From Lactarius indigo (taxonomy: Eukaryota > Basidiomycota > Agaricomycetes > Russulales > Russulaceae), in NCBI GenBank assembly GCA_025766275.1, contig JAFKAC010000022.1, positions 776,452 through 840,451 of the forward strand: a DNA stretch of 64,000 nucleotides, in the 5' to 3' direction. The notes under the pieces are model-generated. The model was not told where the DNA came from. It made no database searches and saw nothing but the letters and a program-made list of their open reading frames with translations. The translations under genes were made by a program, and so were the position numbers. The first letter of the stretch is position 1. Each line of letters begins with the position of its first letter. Shown one piece after another: positions 11,801 to 21,215 of this stretch.

Positions 11801-13394
11801 GGGTGGTCGAAATCACAGTCCATTGGTGGCGGCATTGTACAAGAGACATTTCAAGGTGGCAGAGCTATTATACCAGCATGGCGCGGCCCTGGATGTCACC
11901 GAGAACAAATTTGATCGAACTCCTCTACATGCTGCATCGATGGACGGACTTATCGATATCGCGCGGTGGCTACTCGACCATGGTGCAGATGCAAATGCGC
12001 AACAAAACAATCTCTCCACTGCAATTCATTTAGCTGCAGAGTTTGGCCAGCTAGAGATTGCTTCGATGCTACTGGGGCACAACGTACGCGTCAACGCTAC
12101 GGACGACGAAGGCCGTACTCCATTGCACTGGGCGTCCACTAATGGTCACGTGGAGATCGTAAGGCTATTACTCCAACACGGGGCGGAAATCGGCGTACAA
12201 GATGAAGACTATGCGACGCCATTACACCTGGCATTATCTAATGGGGGGCTCGAAGTTGCACGCCTACTACTTGACCATGGCGCGAATACAGATGCCGAGA
12301 AGAAAGACGGATGGACCCCATTGCACTCCGCGGCGTCCAAGGGCGAAACAAACGCCGTGAGCTTACTGCTCGACTACGGCGCGAGCGCAGATGCAAAGGA
12401 CAAGGACGGATGTACACCGTTGCACCTGGCGTCATCCAAAGGCAAAACGGAGACCGTGCGCTTCCTGCTTGACCGTGGCGCGAGTGCAGATGCCAAGAAG
12501 AAGGATGGAAGGACCCCATTGCACGAGGCGTCATTTCAGGGAGAAAAAGAGACTGTACGCTTGCTGCTCGACCACAACGCGAACGCAAATGCTGAGGACA
12601 ATGACGGATGGGCCCCATTGCACGTAGCGTCATCCGAAGGCAAAACAGAGACCGCGCACTTGCTGCTCGACTCTGGCGCGAGTGTGGATGCCAAGAAGAA
12701 GGATGGAAGGACCCCATTGCACGAGGCGTCATTCAAGGGCAAAACAGAGACCGTGCGTTTGCTGCTCGATCACGACGCGAACGCAGATGCCGAGGACAAG
12801 CACGGATGGACACCGTTGCACCTGGCGTCATCCAAAGGCAAAACGGAGATCGTACGCTTCCTGCTTGACCGTGGTGCCAGCGCAGATGCCAAGAAGAAGG
12901 ACGGAAGGACCCCAATGCACGAGGCGTCGTTTAAAGGAGAAACAGAGACTGTACGCTTGCTGCTCGACCATGGCGCGAACATGAATGCCGAGGACAAACA
13001 TGGATGCACTTTGCTGCACCTGGCGTCATCCGAAGGCCAAACAGACACCGTACTCTTTCTCTTCGACCATGGCGCGAGTGTAGATGCCAAGAAGAAGGAC
13101 GGAAGGACCCCATTGCACGAGGCATCATCCAAGGGCCGAACTGAGACCGTGGGCTTGCTGCTCGATCACGGCGCGAGCGCAGATGCCGAGGACAAGAACG
13201 GATGGACACCGTTGCACCTGGCGTCGTCCAAAGGCAAAACGGAGACCGTGCGCTTCCTGCTTGACCGCGGCGCGAGTGCAGACGCCAAGGACAAGGAAGG
13301 AAGAACCCCATTCCAGGTGGCATCAGGGAAGGGAAAGAACGCGATTATACAGATGTTGACTGACCATGGTGGACGAATAGATAGAGTTCTATAA
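8874..13394 (+). CDS. NLR-like STAND receptor copy 2: Goodbye-NACHT-17 ankyrin repeats (complete)
   Basis: Exons: 8874-9161, 9221-9271, 9332-9527, 9576-9833, 9889-9969, 10027-10203, 10259-10283, 10336-10941, 10991-13394. These total 4086 nt with no internal stop, giving 1361 aa. The ATG starts MSQTPSAASSSSNLQAIF, the usual start of fungal Goodbye-type STAND proteins. Residues about 1-180 are the helical Goodbye region; about 200-240 is a linker of six heptads; Walker A GKPGSGKS is near 364; Walker B IYIVLDALDEC is near 460; then VTSRPENDIR, the winged-helix region and 17 ankyrin repeats to the C-terminus. The repeats from about the eighth onward are nearly identical and alternate in pairs. 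This is the longest and best-preserved copy. The expected role is a nucleotide-controlled cytosolic sensor; the ligand and effector are unknown. No enzymatic effector domain is visible. Confidence 0.9.
9702..9827 (+). repeat. 21-bp tandem repeat encoding coiled-coil heptads (NLR copy 2)
   Basis: Six consecutive 7-residue units with V at position 1: VETVGGQ twice, VQGVDDK, VKDVGDR, VQVVDDK, VNLAVEG (the last runs to the splice site at 9833). Copy 1 has four units, the 5.4 kb fragment four and copy 3 two. Exon lengths (258, 216 and 174 nt) differ by exact multiples of 21. Confidence 0.85.
10259..10283 (+). other. 25-nt microexon encoding the NACHT Walker A motif (copy 2)
   Basis: Flanking introns are 10204-10258 (GT...CAG) and 10284-10335 (GT...CAG). 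The exon completes K-P-G-S-G-K-S-I-L-C. Skipping removes the P-loop and also shifts frame (25 is not a multiple of 3), so inclusion is required for any full-length product. Confidence 0.85.
12411..13346 (+). repeat. Nearly identical ankyrin repeats in 198-bp (two-repeat) units
   Basis: From here the array alternates a WTPLHLASSKGKTETVRFLL-type repeat ending ADAKKKDG with an RTPLHEASFKGKTETVRLLL-type repeat ending AEDKHG. The 66-residue, 198-bp pair recurs about four to five times with high similarity at DNA level as well. Family knowledge: high internal conservation of repeats in fungal STAND sensors marks unequal exchange and fast change of recognition surfaces. Confidence 0.8.
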
Positions 13395-15119
13395 GTTACC
13401 CTACATAGGTTCGTCAAGTCACTGTGATAGTATTAGTTCCCCCCCTCTGTAGGTATTCATATAGTCACACTCGGAATGTGATACATATTTCTACTGTATT
13501 GTGCGTTGGAATGACATATCGACGATGGGAAACGAACGGCCAACGTTATAAGGTCATTCAAAGGAGGGTGCAGTAATGACACGGGGTTGGCTCACGATAC
13601 GCTGAATCTCTGTAGATGTCGAAGCTTGCGGCTTGCATAGCGGAACAAGTATATGCCTCACAAAATTTGTTTTTATTCGATTGATGTGGCCTATAGGTGA
13701 TACCTTATAAATTGCAAGCCCATCCCGCCGGGTCCAGGAGTCCTGCAGTAGTTGCAGCGAAGGTTGCGAATGGGCTGGGCCTAGGTTTACTTAAGTCATT
13801 AGTCTTCGACTGCCCGTTGATTGTGCCAAGAGCGAAGTTCTACTCACTGTCGTGGATGGATGTCACAATCGCGGATTCGACTGGTGCGACGACCGACTCG
13901 AAGGCAACATGGTCACACTCGCCCTAACTCAAATCCTGTATGTCGTATCTCGACTACCCATACGTTAGGCCTTGAGAAATTGCATATTGAACTACATACA
14001 ACAATCAGCGAGGGAATGTGCAATGGAGTAGTAGTGGCGCCGCTGGGGAGGTCACGCCTCAAGCTATCCTCTGAGGCTGCCAGCAGTCAAACTATGGAAA
14101 ATGAACCGACACGATAAATGCGTCGTATTGAGAGTGATCTCCCACATCTGCAAAAGATTTTTGAGAGTGCGCTCGGTATTTGGTAGGCCCATCAGTAAAC
14201 CAAGTACTCGCCAAGGTACTCAAAGAGGTAGTACTATATGATACGTCTACGTGCGTCTAGCCTATAATCATCTTGAATTTCTTGACAATACCGTGAACGA
14301 AAACAAATCAGACATCGACCGTGAAAATCGTGATAGAAGTCAACCAACGCGATCTTGTTTGGGAGGGGGTTGTGACTTAGCCGGGCGAGCAAGAATGACA
14401 CTCAACGACGCTCATATACGCGCTTTGGAATAGTTTGTTGTTTGTCCATCTGTTACGACACGGACAGTACGTATCTACGCGAATAAATTCATTCGTTGGA
14501 GAGTAGTACAGTACGCCAGTGAACTTACCTCACATAGGGATGATGGGGTGGGGTCGGGCTGACGTATTCGCGTCTCTCGTACTTCCCCGCACAGGCTCAT
14601 GCTTCTCCGCCCATTTGCCAAAGAATTCGACCTTATGAACTTTCTTTCGATGGACAGTTACGCAACCACCATATCCCTACCTACCTATTATCTGTTTAAT
14701 TCCTGCCACTCACTTGAGAGGAGAAACCAGCTCATGAGTGCACGCCTCAATCAAACCAGCTACCTATTTTTTTTCTCGAAGAATCAAAAGAGTACCGATT
14801 GACCGAACCGAGACTGAACATGTCTGAGAACCATCCGTCGTAAGCGCAACCTTTTCTGCAGAGGCAACCCCAACGCCGAGATCCCATACATTCCGCTTGT
14901 CTGCCTCTGAATCAACCTAAGACCCCTCACTCAATCGGATCTCCCTACAAGTCAGTCAGTAGGATGCAGAAAGTCTTTTTTTTAAATATTCCGGGATACA
15001 GTCCGAAAGGACAAGACCGGTCCTGGATGTAGAAAGTCCCACGCCTATGGTTTTGAAAACAATGATATAATTCCTGACACGAGGGCTGAGCCCCAGTCGG
15101 AAGTTCGTAGTTTCCCACA
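13395..15119. other. Intergenic 3' flank of NLR copy 2; no gene supported
   Basis: No convincing coding frame. About 13470-14480 is paralogous to 3295-4500 after NLR copy 1. The segment about 13630-14020 also appears inverted at about 42110-42480 within the ABC transporter array. A TCTTTTTTTTAAATA run lies near 14970. Nothing else identified. Confidence 0.45.
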
Positions 15120-15634
15120 GGTTTATTTCGTTTTATTTCGTTAGTATCGTAGATTAACGAACGTCAGATAATATGTACGTTATTCTATAACTTTTTTAGT
15201 TAAAAATATGTTTTGTTCGAGTACCAGCGTTAGAGTCCTTAAAGAATCGGATAAAAACGATATGAATCGAATCGAATGGGCCCAGCTATGGGCGTTTTTC
15301 AGCCGATTTCAAACGAAGCAAATTGACAAGCATTATTTATTTTCGATTCGATTCGATTAAGGCGCCTATTACAATCGATGATAATACAGTCTACAGCTCT
15401 ATCGGATAAGCAACAACAGTTAAAGCACTCCAGACGCGGCAGAGATCCTAAGGAAGTGGAGGTCCGGTCACAAGTAGAAACACAGGGTCCATAGGTGAGG
15501 CGTGCAGCGGTGGGACGAGTGTGAAGACGAGAGATCAGGAATCCGAGAGACGATAGACGAGAGGGCAAGAGACAAGAGACAAGAGACTAGCACCAGAATC
15601 GGTCTTGTGTTGAGCAAGACGACAACGGAGCTTC
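15120..15634. other. AT-rich segment, candidate left end of an old DNA transposon
   Basis: Contains ATTTCGTTTTATTTCGTTAG near 15127, which resembles the reverse complement of a segment near 28665-28697. It also contains inverted copies of an AATCGAATCGAAT motif (about 15264-15277 and 15344-15357). Such terminal and subterminal repeats are common in CACTA-like elements. The similarity is imperfect, so the call is tentative. Confidence 0.3.
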
Positions 15635-15679
15635 TTAAGTTCCGTTGGTCACGCCGGTGCCCTTCTTTGCGGCCGTCTT
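15635..15679 (-). pseudogene. Severed 3' end of the AT-hook/coiled-coil gene
   Basis: Reading minus from 15679 continues the last exon of the gene at 20981-23465 across the copia insertion: AAGAC (the TSD copy), then codons for A-A-K-K-G-T-G-V-T-N-G-T and a TAA at 15635-15637. The Lys/Ala-rich ending is plausible as the original C-terminus, cut off by the retrotransposon. Confidence 0.6.
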
Positions 15680-15937
15680 TATTAAATCCTAGACGTTCCT
15701 CCTCAGCGTATGTGACAAACGAGCTGACATTCGATTACAAACCTAGACGTTCTGCGTATGGTGTAATTAAGTAATAGGGTATATGCGGGTGTAAACGCGG
15801 ACTTACCCTCCTCAGCGTACGTGACAAACGAGCTGAGGGGGAAAAAGGTATCGTACGAGATAATATATGAGTTGTGTTTATGGATTCCAGTATGCAAACA
15901 GACGTCATCTGAGTCCAAATACTCTTCGGCTTTCACA
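15680..15937 (-). repeat. 3' LTR of the copia element
   Basis: 258 bp, matching the copy at 20958-21215 except for T versus C at two positions (near 15711 and 15910). It contains internal repeats of the CCTCAGCGTACGTGACAAAC type and CTAGACGTTC twice. Confidence 0.95.
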
Positions 15938-15948
15938 CTCCCCCTCAG
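15938..15948 (-). other. Polypurine tract
   Basis: On the coding strand CTGAGGGGGAG lies directly before the 3' LTR, the expected site for plus-strand priming. Confidence 0.8.
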
Positions 15949-15956
15949 CGCAAACC

Positions 15957-18900
15957 TCAGTTCAGCGCTGACTCTTTATCATCACGGGCATCCCGTACTC
16001 CCAGGAAACCGCGCAGCTCAATGAACCGCGGGCCTGGTAGAGCCTTCGTCAAGGCATCGGCAATGTTGGCCGCTGACGCGATCTGACCGACCACAATCTC
16101 GTCGCGTTCCACGCGCTCGCGAATCCAGTGATATTGTACGTCTAGATGTTTCGCGCGGTTGTGGAATGCCTGATCGGCGGACAGCAGGACGGCAGCAGAG
16201 TTGTCGCACAGAAGGGGGGTAGCATGTTCTGACGCGTAGCCCAGTTCGCGTAGCAGTGTCCGTAGCCATACGAGCTCACGCCCAGCTTCTGACACGGCCA
16301 TGTATTCGGCTGCGCACGTGGAGTCGGCTATGGTGTCCTGCTTCTTTGACGACCAAGAGATGGCTCCGCTTCCCAATGAGAAGCAGTACCCCGCGACTGA
16401 GCGTCGTCCTTCATGGCCGGGCTCATTAGCGTAGTCAGAGTCACTGTACCCAAGTAGCGTCGGTGTGTCTGATGATCCGCCAAGAGTCAGTGTCATGTCG
16501 CGCGTTCCCTTCAGGTAGCGGACGACTCGGACAGCAGCTTGCCAGTGGGCCTCGCGATAGCAGTCCAGGAATCGAGACAGCTTGCTGACTGCAAACATAA
16601 TGTCTGGTCTGCTGCCCGTGGCGACGTACATCAGCGAGCCGACAAGAGATCGGTATGGGAGGGTGGCTAGTCTTTCGCGTTCGCTTTCCTCGACAGGTTC
16701 TCGTGGATCGGGGCGTGTTAGGAGGGTGCCGTGTGCCATGGGTGTGTTAACTGGTTTGGCGTCGCTCTGTCCATATGTGGTTACAATTTTGTCTATGAGG
16801 GCGGTTTGGCTTAGCGCGATCGTTTTGGTGGTCCGGTTTCGGCGAAGTGCGATACCGACTACAAGTTTGGCCTCCCCCAGCGCGCTGATCTGCCAAGCCG
16901 ATTCCAAGCTCTGCTGAAAGTCCTCCGCCTCCGCGTCGCTTGATGACACAGCCAGCATGTCGTCGACATGTACCACGACGACGGATACCTCACCGGTGTT
17001 AGACTGGCGGTAGTATACGCACCATTCGCATTCGGAACGCGTGAAGCCCCAGCTTAGGAAAGATGCGTGAAGGGCCCGGTTCCAGATCCGAGACGACTGG
17101 CGCATGCCATAGAGGCTGCGGACTAGCTTCCAGACGTGGTCCTTGTTGCCTGCGTCAGTGAATCCAGGGGGTTGTTCCATGTATTGCACCTCCGCGTCAG
17201 GCAGGACACCGTTGAGGAAAGCGGTTTTCACGTCGTATTGACGGATGCACCAGTCTTTGGATGCCGCGATGTGTAGGACGGCGCGCATGGACTCAAGGCG
17301 TGCTGTAGGTGACGTGACTTTGCTGAAGTCTTTCCCCCATACTTGTTGAAAGCCTTTGGCGACCCACCGCACCTTGTGTCGCACTGGGACATTGTTTTCG
17401 TCGCGTTTTAAGCGACAGACAAACTTGCCGCGAAGAATGCTGCGGTTAGCTGGGACTTCCGAGCGCGGCACGAGCTTGTAGACTTCCATGTCCTGGAGGC
17501 TGTTCAGCTCTGCGCAGGCGCCGTCGAGCCATTTTTCTCGGTCGGCTGAGGCAAGCGCTTCTGACCAGCTTGGTGCGTCAGGGTCCTCAACATCTACGAG
17601 GAGCGCAGAGTCTACTTGCTCCCCCGTGGCGTCGCTTGGGGTGGGGTTTTTGGCAGCAGCGCGGCGAGACGCTGCTTCGCGGACCTGCTCCAGTGCCCGT
17701 GCGGTTGCTCTCCCGTGAGCGAGTCCATCATTGGTGTCCGCCCTGGGAAGAACGGGGAATCGTTCCCGGGTGGATCGCCTAGGGTTGCTTGTGACTGCTT
17801 CCGCAGTCGCAGGAGGAGACGCACCTTCTGGCGGCGATGGTGAGGCATCGCAGACAGCCAGTTGGGGTGTTGGGGTGATGCCTTCAGCCCTGTCTGGAGA
17901 AGCACTGGTGGGGGGCACAGGGTTGGATAGGCGAGACTGGTCGCTGAGGTGCTCGACGAAAGTGACGTGGTATGAGTCAGCAACGCGACCAGTTTGCCTA
18001 TGCCAGCACCTGTACGCCTTCGCGTTTGGTGCATAGCCGATCAGGGTACACTCGGTGGATCTAGCGGCAATCTTCGGGTTGTTTCCACTGATCGGGACAT
18101 ATGCGCGGCAGCCGATTTCGCGGAGGTGGGACAGGGAGGGCTTTGTCCCGAACCAAAGTTCATGCGGCGTGCGTCCATTCGCTGAGGTCGACGCGGTAAG
18201 GGTGGAAAGGTAGGAGGCAGTCATCATGAATTCGTCCCACATGTTTAAGGGGGCATCGCAGGCCAGACGCATGGCTCGTGCTTTGTTCATGAGGGTATGG
18301 TGTAGTCGCTCGACGCGGCCGTTTTGGGCGGATGTATGTGGCGCTGTCAGTTGGTGTGTTATGCCTCGCTCAGCGCACCAGCGTGCCATTTCGTTTGAAC
18401 GTAGCTCGCCATTGTCGGTGACTAGGTAGCATAGTTTCTCATCTGACTGAGTTTCTGCCGCAAGTAGCCATTCGCGCAGTGCACGCGCGGCGTCTGACTT
18501 AGCTCTGAGCAATCTCGTCCAGTGGTAACCGGAGAAATCATCGATGATATTCATGATGTAGAGACATCCAGAACGTGAGGCTACTGATTGGGGTCCCGCC
18601 AGATCCACATAAACACGACCAAGCCGCCTACTCGCTTTGTTGCCCTCGCGGTGTCGCGGTACAGCATGGTGAGTCTGTTTCCCGCGAATGCAAGCGTCAC
18701 AAGCCTGCGGCGTGGGTGACAGGTCAATTGGCATACCTGCAACGACGTCGCCTCGCGCCATATCAAGTATGGTGCAGAAGTTAGCGTGGCCTAGACGACG
18801 ATGCCAGGTTTCCAAGTTGGGTTTCGCAGAAAGGGTGACGAGTGCAAGGGATGTTGGTGGAAAGGAAGGCGTTTGAATGGAGCCGGGGAGAGAGTATAGG

Positions 18901-20738
18901 TGGGACAGGTTCTTCGCGCAACTGACTATTTCGTGACCTGACACCCGGTCGAAGATGTGGCAGTGCCCATCGTCAAAGCTCAGTCGGTAGCCGGACTCGT
19001 CAAGTCGGCTGATTGATACAAGACGGACTCCAGCTTCGGGCGCGTAGAGAGTGTCTCGAAGAACCAAGCGAGCTTGGTTTCCCGGGATCAGGATCTCGAT
19101 GGTGCCGATCCCAATGGCGGACACCGAGGAGTTCCCGACGCCCAGGATTTGCCGGGGCTTGATGGAAGTCAGGGTTGTGAAGTCTGCGCGGACACAAGAA
19201 ATGTGGGTAGAGGCTCCAGAGTCAAGATAGAGCGGCAAGTCAGAAGGTCTGTGAGCGAGCAGAGACGTTTCTGTGGAGGCGAGGAGGCAGGTAGCCGTGT
19301 CGACGAGTGTGTTGTCCGCATCTCCACCCCAGTCTGGGTTGGTGTTTCCGACAGCCCAGTCCGAGTACTCCCCCTGATCGGCGGCGATCATCGCACTCTC
19401 GATGTCTGCTAGCGCAGCTTTTGCCGGGGTTTGGACCGGCTTGTATTTGACGCCGCCGATCCAGACTGATCCGTCGTTGTCGACTTTTAGGAGAGTGCTG
19501 TTGGGGTTGTCATGTGGGCGGGTGCGCAATGCGTCCCGTGCTGCGCGCTGGCGTGTGATGGCATCGAGCGCTGATTGGCCGGCCATTTTTCCACCGGGTG
19601 ATATGCAGAAGTCGATGGTGTGGCCGGATTTCTTGCAGTTGGGACATATTGTGGCGCGCGGTGGGATGCTGGCTGGCAGTGCAATGGGTGCCTGCGGGTG
19701 GAGGGAGGGGAACGCGAGCGGCTCTGGGGTCTGGGTTGCCTGTAGCTCATAGAAGTAGTGTAGCCGGCTTTCCATGGCTTCCAGCGTAATGGTGCCGTCC
19801 ATTAGGGCCGGAGCAAGCGCCTCGTGGACCGACGGATGCGTCGTTCTAAGGTTGATTAGGCTGAAGAGGATAGCTAGCTTAGTGACGTCGACGGGGCCAA
19901 TCTTTTCCGCACGATCGATGAGATCGCGGAGGTAGGCCATAGTCACATCACAGTTGTCTGAGTTGTTGTCGAACCGCACTTGCGTCATCTTCTGAATGAG
20001 CTGGATTTGTGCTAGGCCGCTGCGTTTTTCATGGCGTCGACGTAGCGTGTCGTATGCTTCTGCGGAGGTGTCACAGGCCGCGATGCATTGAACCTCCGAG
20101 GTGTAGACGTGGTCCCATATGAATCCGAGGACCATGCGGTCATTGCCAACCCAGTTAGTGTGTCCCGAGGGGTCCTCCGCATATCGCGGGCACCTGAGCA
20201 GGCCACGCGGATATACGTCGAGTTGTCCCATGCTGAGTGAGCTGATCAGTTTCCGAGACCATTCCAGCCAGTTGCTTGCGCCGAGTGAGAGTATGAGGCC
20301 CGGTGGCCACGGTGGTACACCGGACATTGTTTTCTCTTTGATTGATGGCGGTCGCGGCGCGAGCGGTGGGCGATGTCGGCGGGGTGGGGGTGAAAGCTCG
20401 TCAGATGATGAAGTAATGGTGTGTACGGTGCGATGGGAGGTGCGCGGGCGGCGGATGTGAGGTGGTGTCGCATGTAGGGGAAAGCGGATGGGGGGTGGCG
20501 TCACACGAGTTGCATGCACGGAAGGGACTCGGAAAGGATTCCTGCTGGTTTCGGCGTTGCTAACTGCACGGTTTTCGGCCGCCCTGCGCCGCGATAGTTC
20601 CGAGAGGTGTGTGAGGGAGCTGTCGGAGGGACTGTCCCACATAGACATAGCGATGATCTGAAGTGGACGGGGAACGAGGCGAGCGAAGATCTGATAAGAC
20701 AGAGGTGGACGATGGTCCGACAAGACAGCAGAGGACAA
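15957..20738 (-). CDS. Copia gag-pol polyprotein
   Basis: A single frame of 1593 codons with no stop. Order: gag-like region (UBN2 type, SLGASNWLEWSRKL near 150), zinc knuckle C-P-N-C-K-K-S-G-H-T-I-D-F-C near 365, aspartic protease LYLDSGAST near 505, GAG-pre-integrase H/C region (LETWHRRLGHANF), integrase core with D-D-E type signatures (YVDLAGPQS; FSGYHW; NGRVERLHHTL), reverse transcriptase (RWVAKGFQQ; YDVKTAFLNG; VVHVDDMLAVS, the xVDD box) and RNase H (YSDSDYAN; CAAEYMAVSEA). The PR-INT-RT-RH order defines Ty1/copia. The true start may be an internal Met, for example before GVPPWPPGLILSLGASNW; the first ~130 residues are low complexity over 30-bp-like DNA repeats. Likely still coding-competent. 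Confidence 0.95.
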   Translation of the reverse strand: MSSAVLSDHRPPLSYQIFARLVPRPLQIIAMSMWDSPSDSSLTHLSELSRRRAAENRAVSNAETSRNPFRVPSVHATRVTPPPIRFPLHATPPHIRRPRTSHRTVHTITSSSDELSPPPRRHRPPLAPRPPSIKEKTMSGVPPWPPGLILSLGASNWLEWSRKLISSLSMGQLDVYPRGLLRCPRYAEDPSGHTNWVGNDRMVLGFIWDHVYTSEVQCIAACDTSAEAYDTLRRRHEKRSGLAQIQLIQKMTQVRFDNNSDNCDVTMAYLRDLIDRAEKIGPVDVTKLAILFSLINLRTTHPSVHEALAPALMDGTITLEAMESRLHYFYELQATQTPEPLAFPSLHPQAPIALPASIPPRATICPNCKKSGHTIDFCISPGGKMAGQSALDAITRQRAARDALRTRPHDNPNSTLLKVDNDGSVWIGGVKYKPVQTPAKAALADIESAMIAADQGEYSDWAVGNTNPDWGGDADNTLVDTATCLLASTETSLLAHRPSDLPLYLDSGASTHISCVRADFTTLTSIKPRQILGVGNSSVSAIGIGTIEILIPGNQARLVLRDTLYAPEAGVRLVSISRLDESGYRLSFDDGHCHIFDRVSGHEIVSCAKNLSHLYSLPGSIQTPSFPPTSLALVTLSAKPNLETWHRRLGHANFCTILDMARGDVVAGMPIDLSPTPQACDACIRGKQTHHAVPRHREGNKASRRLGRVYVDLAGPQSVASRSGCLYIMNIIDDFSGYHWTRLLRAKSDAARALREWLLAAETQSDEKLCYLVTDNGELRSNEMARWCAERGITHQLTAPHTSAQNGRVERLHHTLMNKARAMRLACDAPLNMWDEFMMTASYLSTLTASTSANGRTPHELWFGTKPSLSHLREIGCRAYVPISGNNPKIAARSTECTLIGYAPNAKAYRCWHRQTGRVADSYHVTFVEHLSDQSRLSNPVPPTSASPDRAEGITPTPQLAVCDASPSPPEGASPPATAEAVTSNPRRSTRERFPVLPRADTNDGLAHGRATARALEQVREAASRRAAAKNPTPSDATGEQVDSALLVDVEDPDAPSWSEALASADREKWLDGACAELNSLQDMEVYKLVPRSEVPANRSILRGKFVCRLKRDENNVPVRHKVRWVAKGFQQVWGKDFSKVTSPTARLESMRAVLHIAASKDWCIRQYDVKTAFLNGVLPDAEVQYMEQPPGFTDAGNKDHVWKLVRSLYGMRQSSRIWNRALHASFLSWGFTRSECEWCVYYRQSNTGEVSVVVVHVDDMLAVSSSDAEAEDFQQSLESAWQISALGEAKLVVGIALRRNRTTKTIALSQTALIDKIVTTYGQSDAKPVNTPMAHGTLLTRPDPREPVEESERERLATLPYRSLVGSLMYVATGSRPDIMFAVSKLSRFLDCYREAHWQAAVRVVRYLKGTRDMTLTLGGSSDTPTLLGYSDSDYANEPGHEGRRSVAGYCFSLGSGAISWSSKKQDTIADSTCAAEYMAVSEAGRELVWLRTLLRELGYASEHATPLLCDNSAAVLLSADQAFHNRAKHLDVQYHWIRERVERDEIVVGQIASAANIADALTKALPGPRFIELRGFLGVRDARDDKESALN

Positions 20739-20830
20739 TGGTTCGATGAGGGAACGGTGGACGATGGTCCGACAAGATAACAGAGGACAATGGTCCGATC
20801 AGACAACAGGGGACGATGGTCCAAAGATGA
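20690..20830. repeat. Imperfect ~30-bp tandem repeats at the 5' end of the copia ORF
   Basis: Units of the type GGACAATGGTCCGA(T/C)CAGACAACAG recur about four to five times. They lie at the start of the open frame and make its first residues (SDHRPPLS-like) repetitive, which is one reason to doubt the first Met as the real start. Confidence 0.6.
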
Positions 20831-20937
20831 GGTAGAAGAACAGGGCAAACAGGCAAGGCGTTGGGATACACGAGATGTAGCGCGTCGGGGAAAAGGCGGA
20901 GCGCGATAAAGTTGAACTCAGTTTGCGGCCTAAGCAG

Positions 20938-20957
20938 GAACAGGATGGCCCATAACC
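20938..20957 (-). other. Primer binding site, half-tRNA(iMet) type
   Basis: Directly inside the 5' LTR the coding strand reads GGTTATGGGCC. This complements the anticodon arm of initiator Met-tRNA rather than its 3' end, the arrangement known for Drosophila copia, where a cleaved half-tRNA primes. Confidence 0.75.
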
Positions 20958-21215
20958 TATTAAATCCTAGACGTTCCTCCTCAGCGTACGTGACAAACGA
21001 GCTGACATTCGATTACAAACCTAGACGTTCTGCGTATGGTGTAATTAAGTAATAGGGTATATGCGGGTGTAAACGCGGACTTACCCTCCTCAGCGTACGT
21101 GACAAACGAGCTGAGGGGGAAAAAGGTATCGTACGAGATAATATATGAGTTGTGTTTATGGATTCCAGTATGCAAACAGACGTCATCCGAGTCCAAATAC
21201 TCTTCGGCTTTCACA
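20958..21215 (-). repeat. 5' LTR of the copia element
   Basis: 258 bp. On the minus strand it starts TGTGAAAGCC and ends TTTAATA. In the host gene's frame it is open for 78 codons until a TGA at 20981-20983. Confidence 0.95.
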
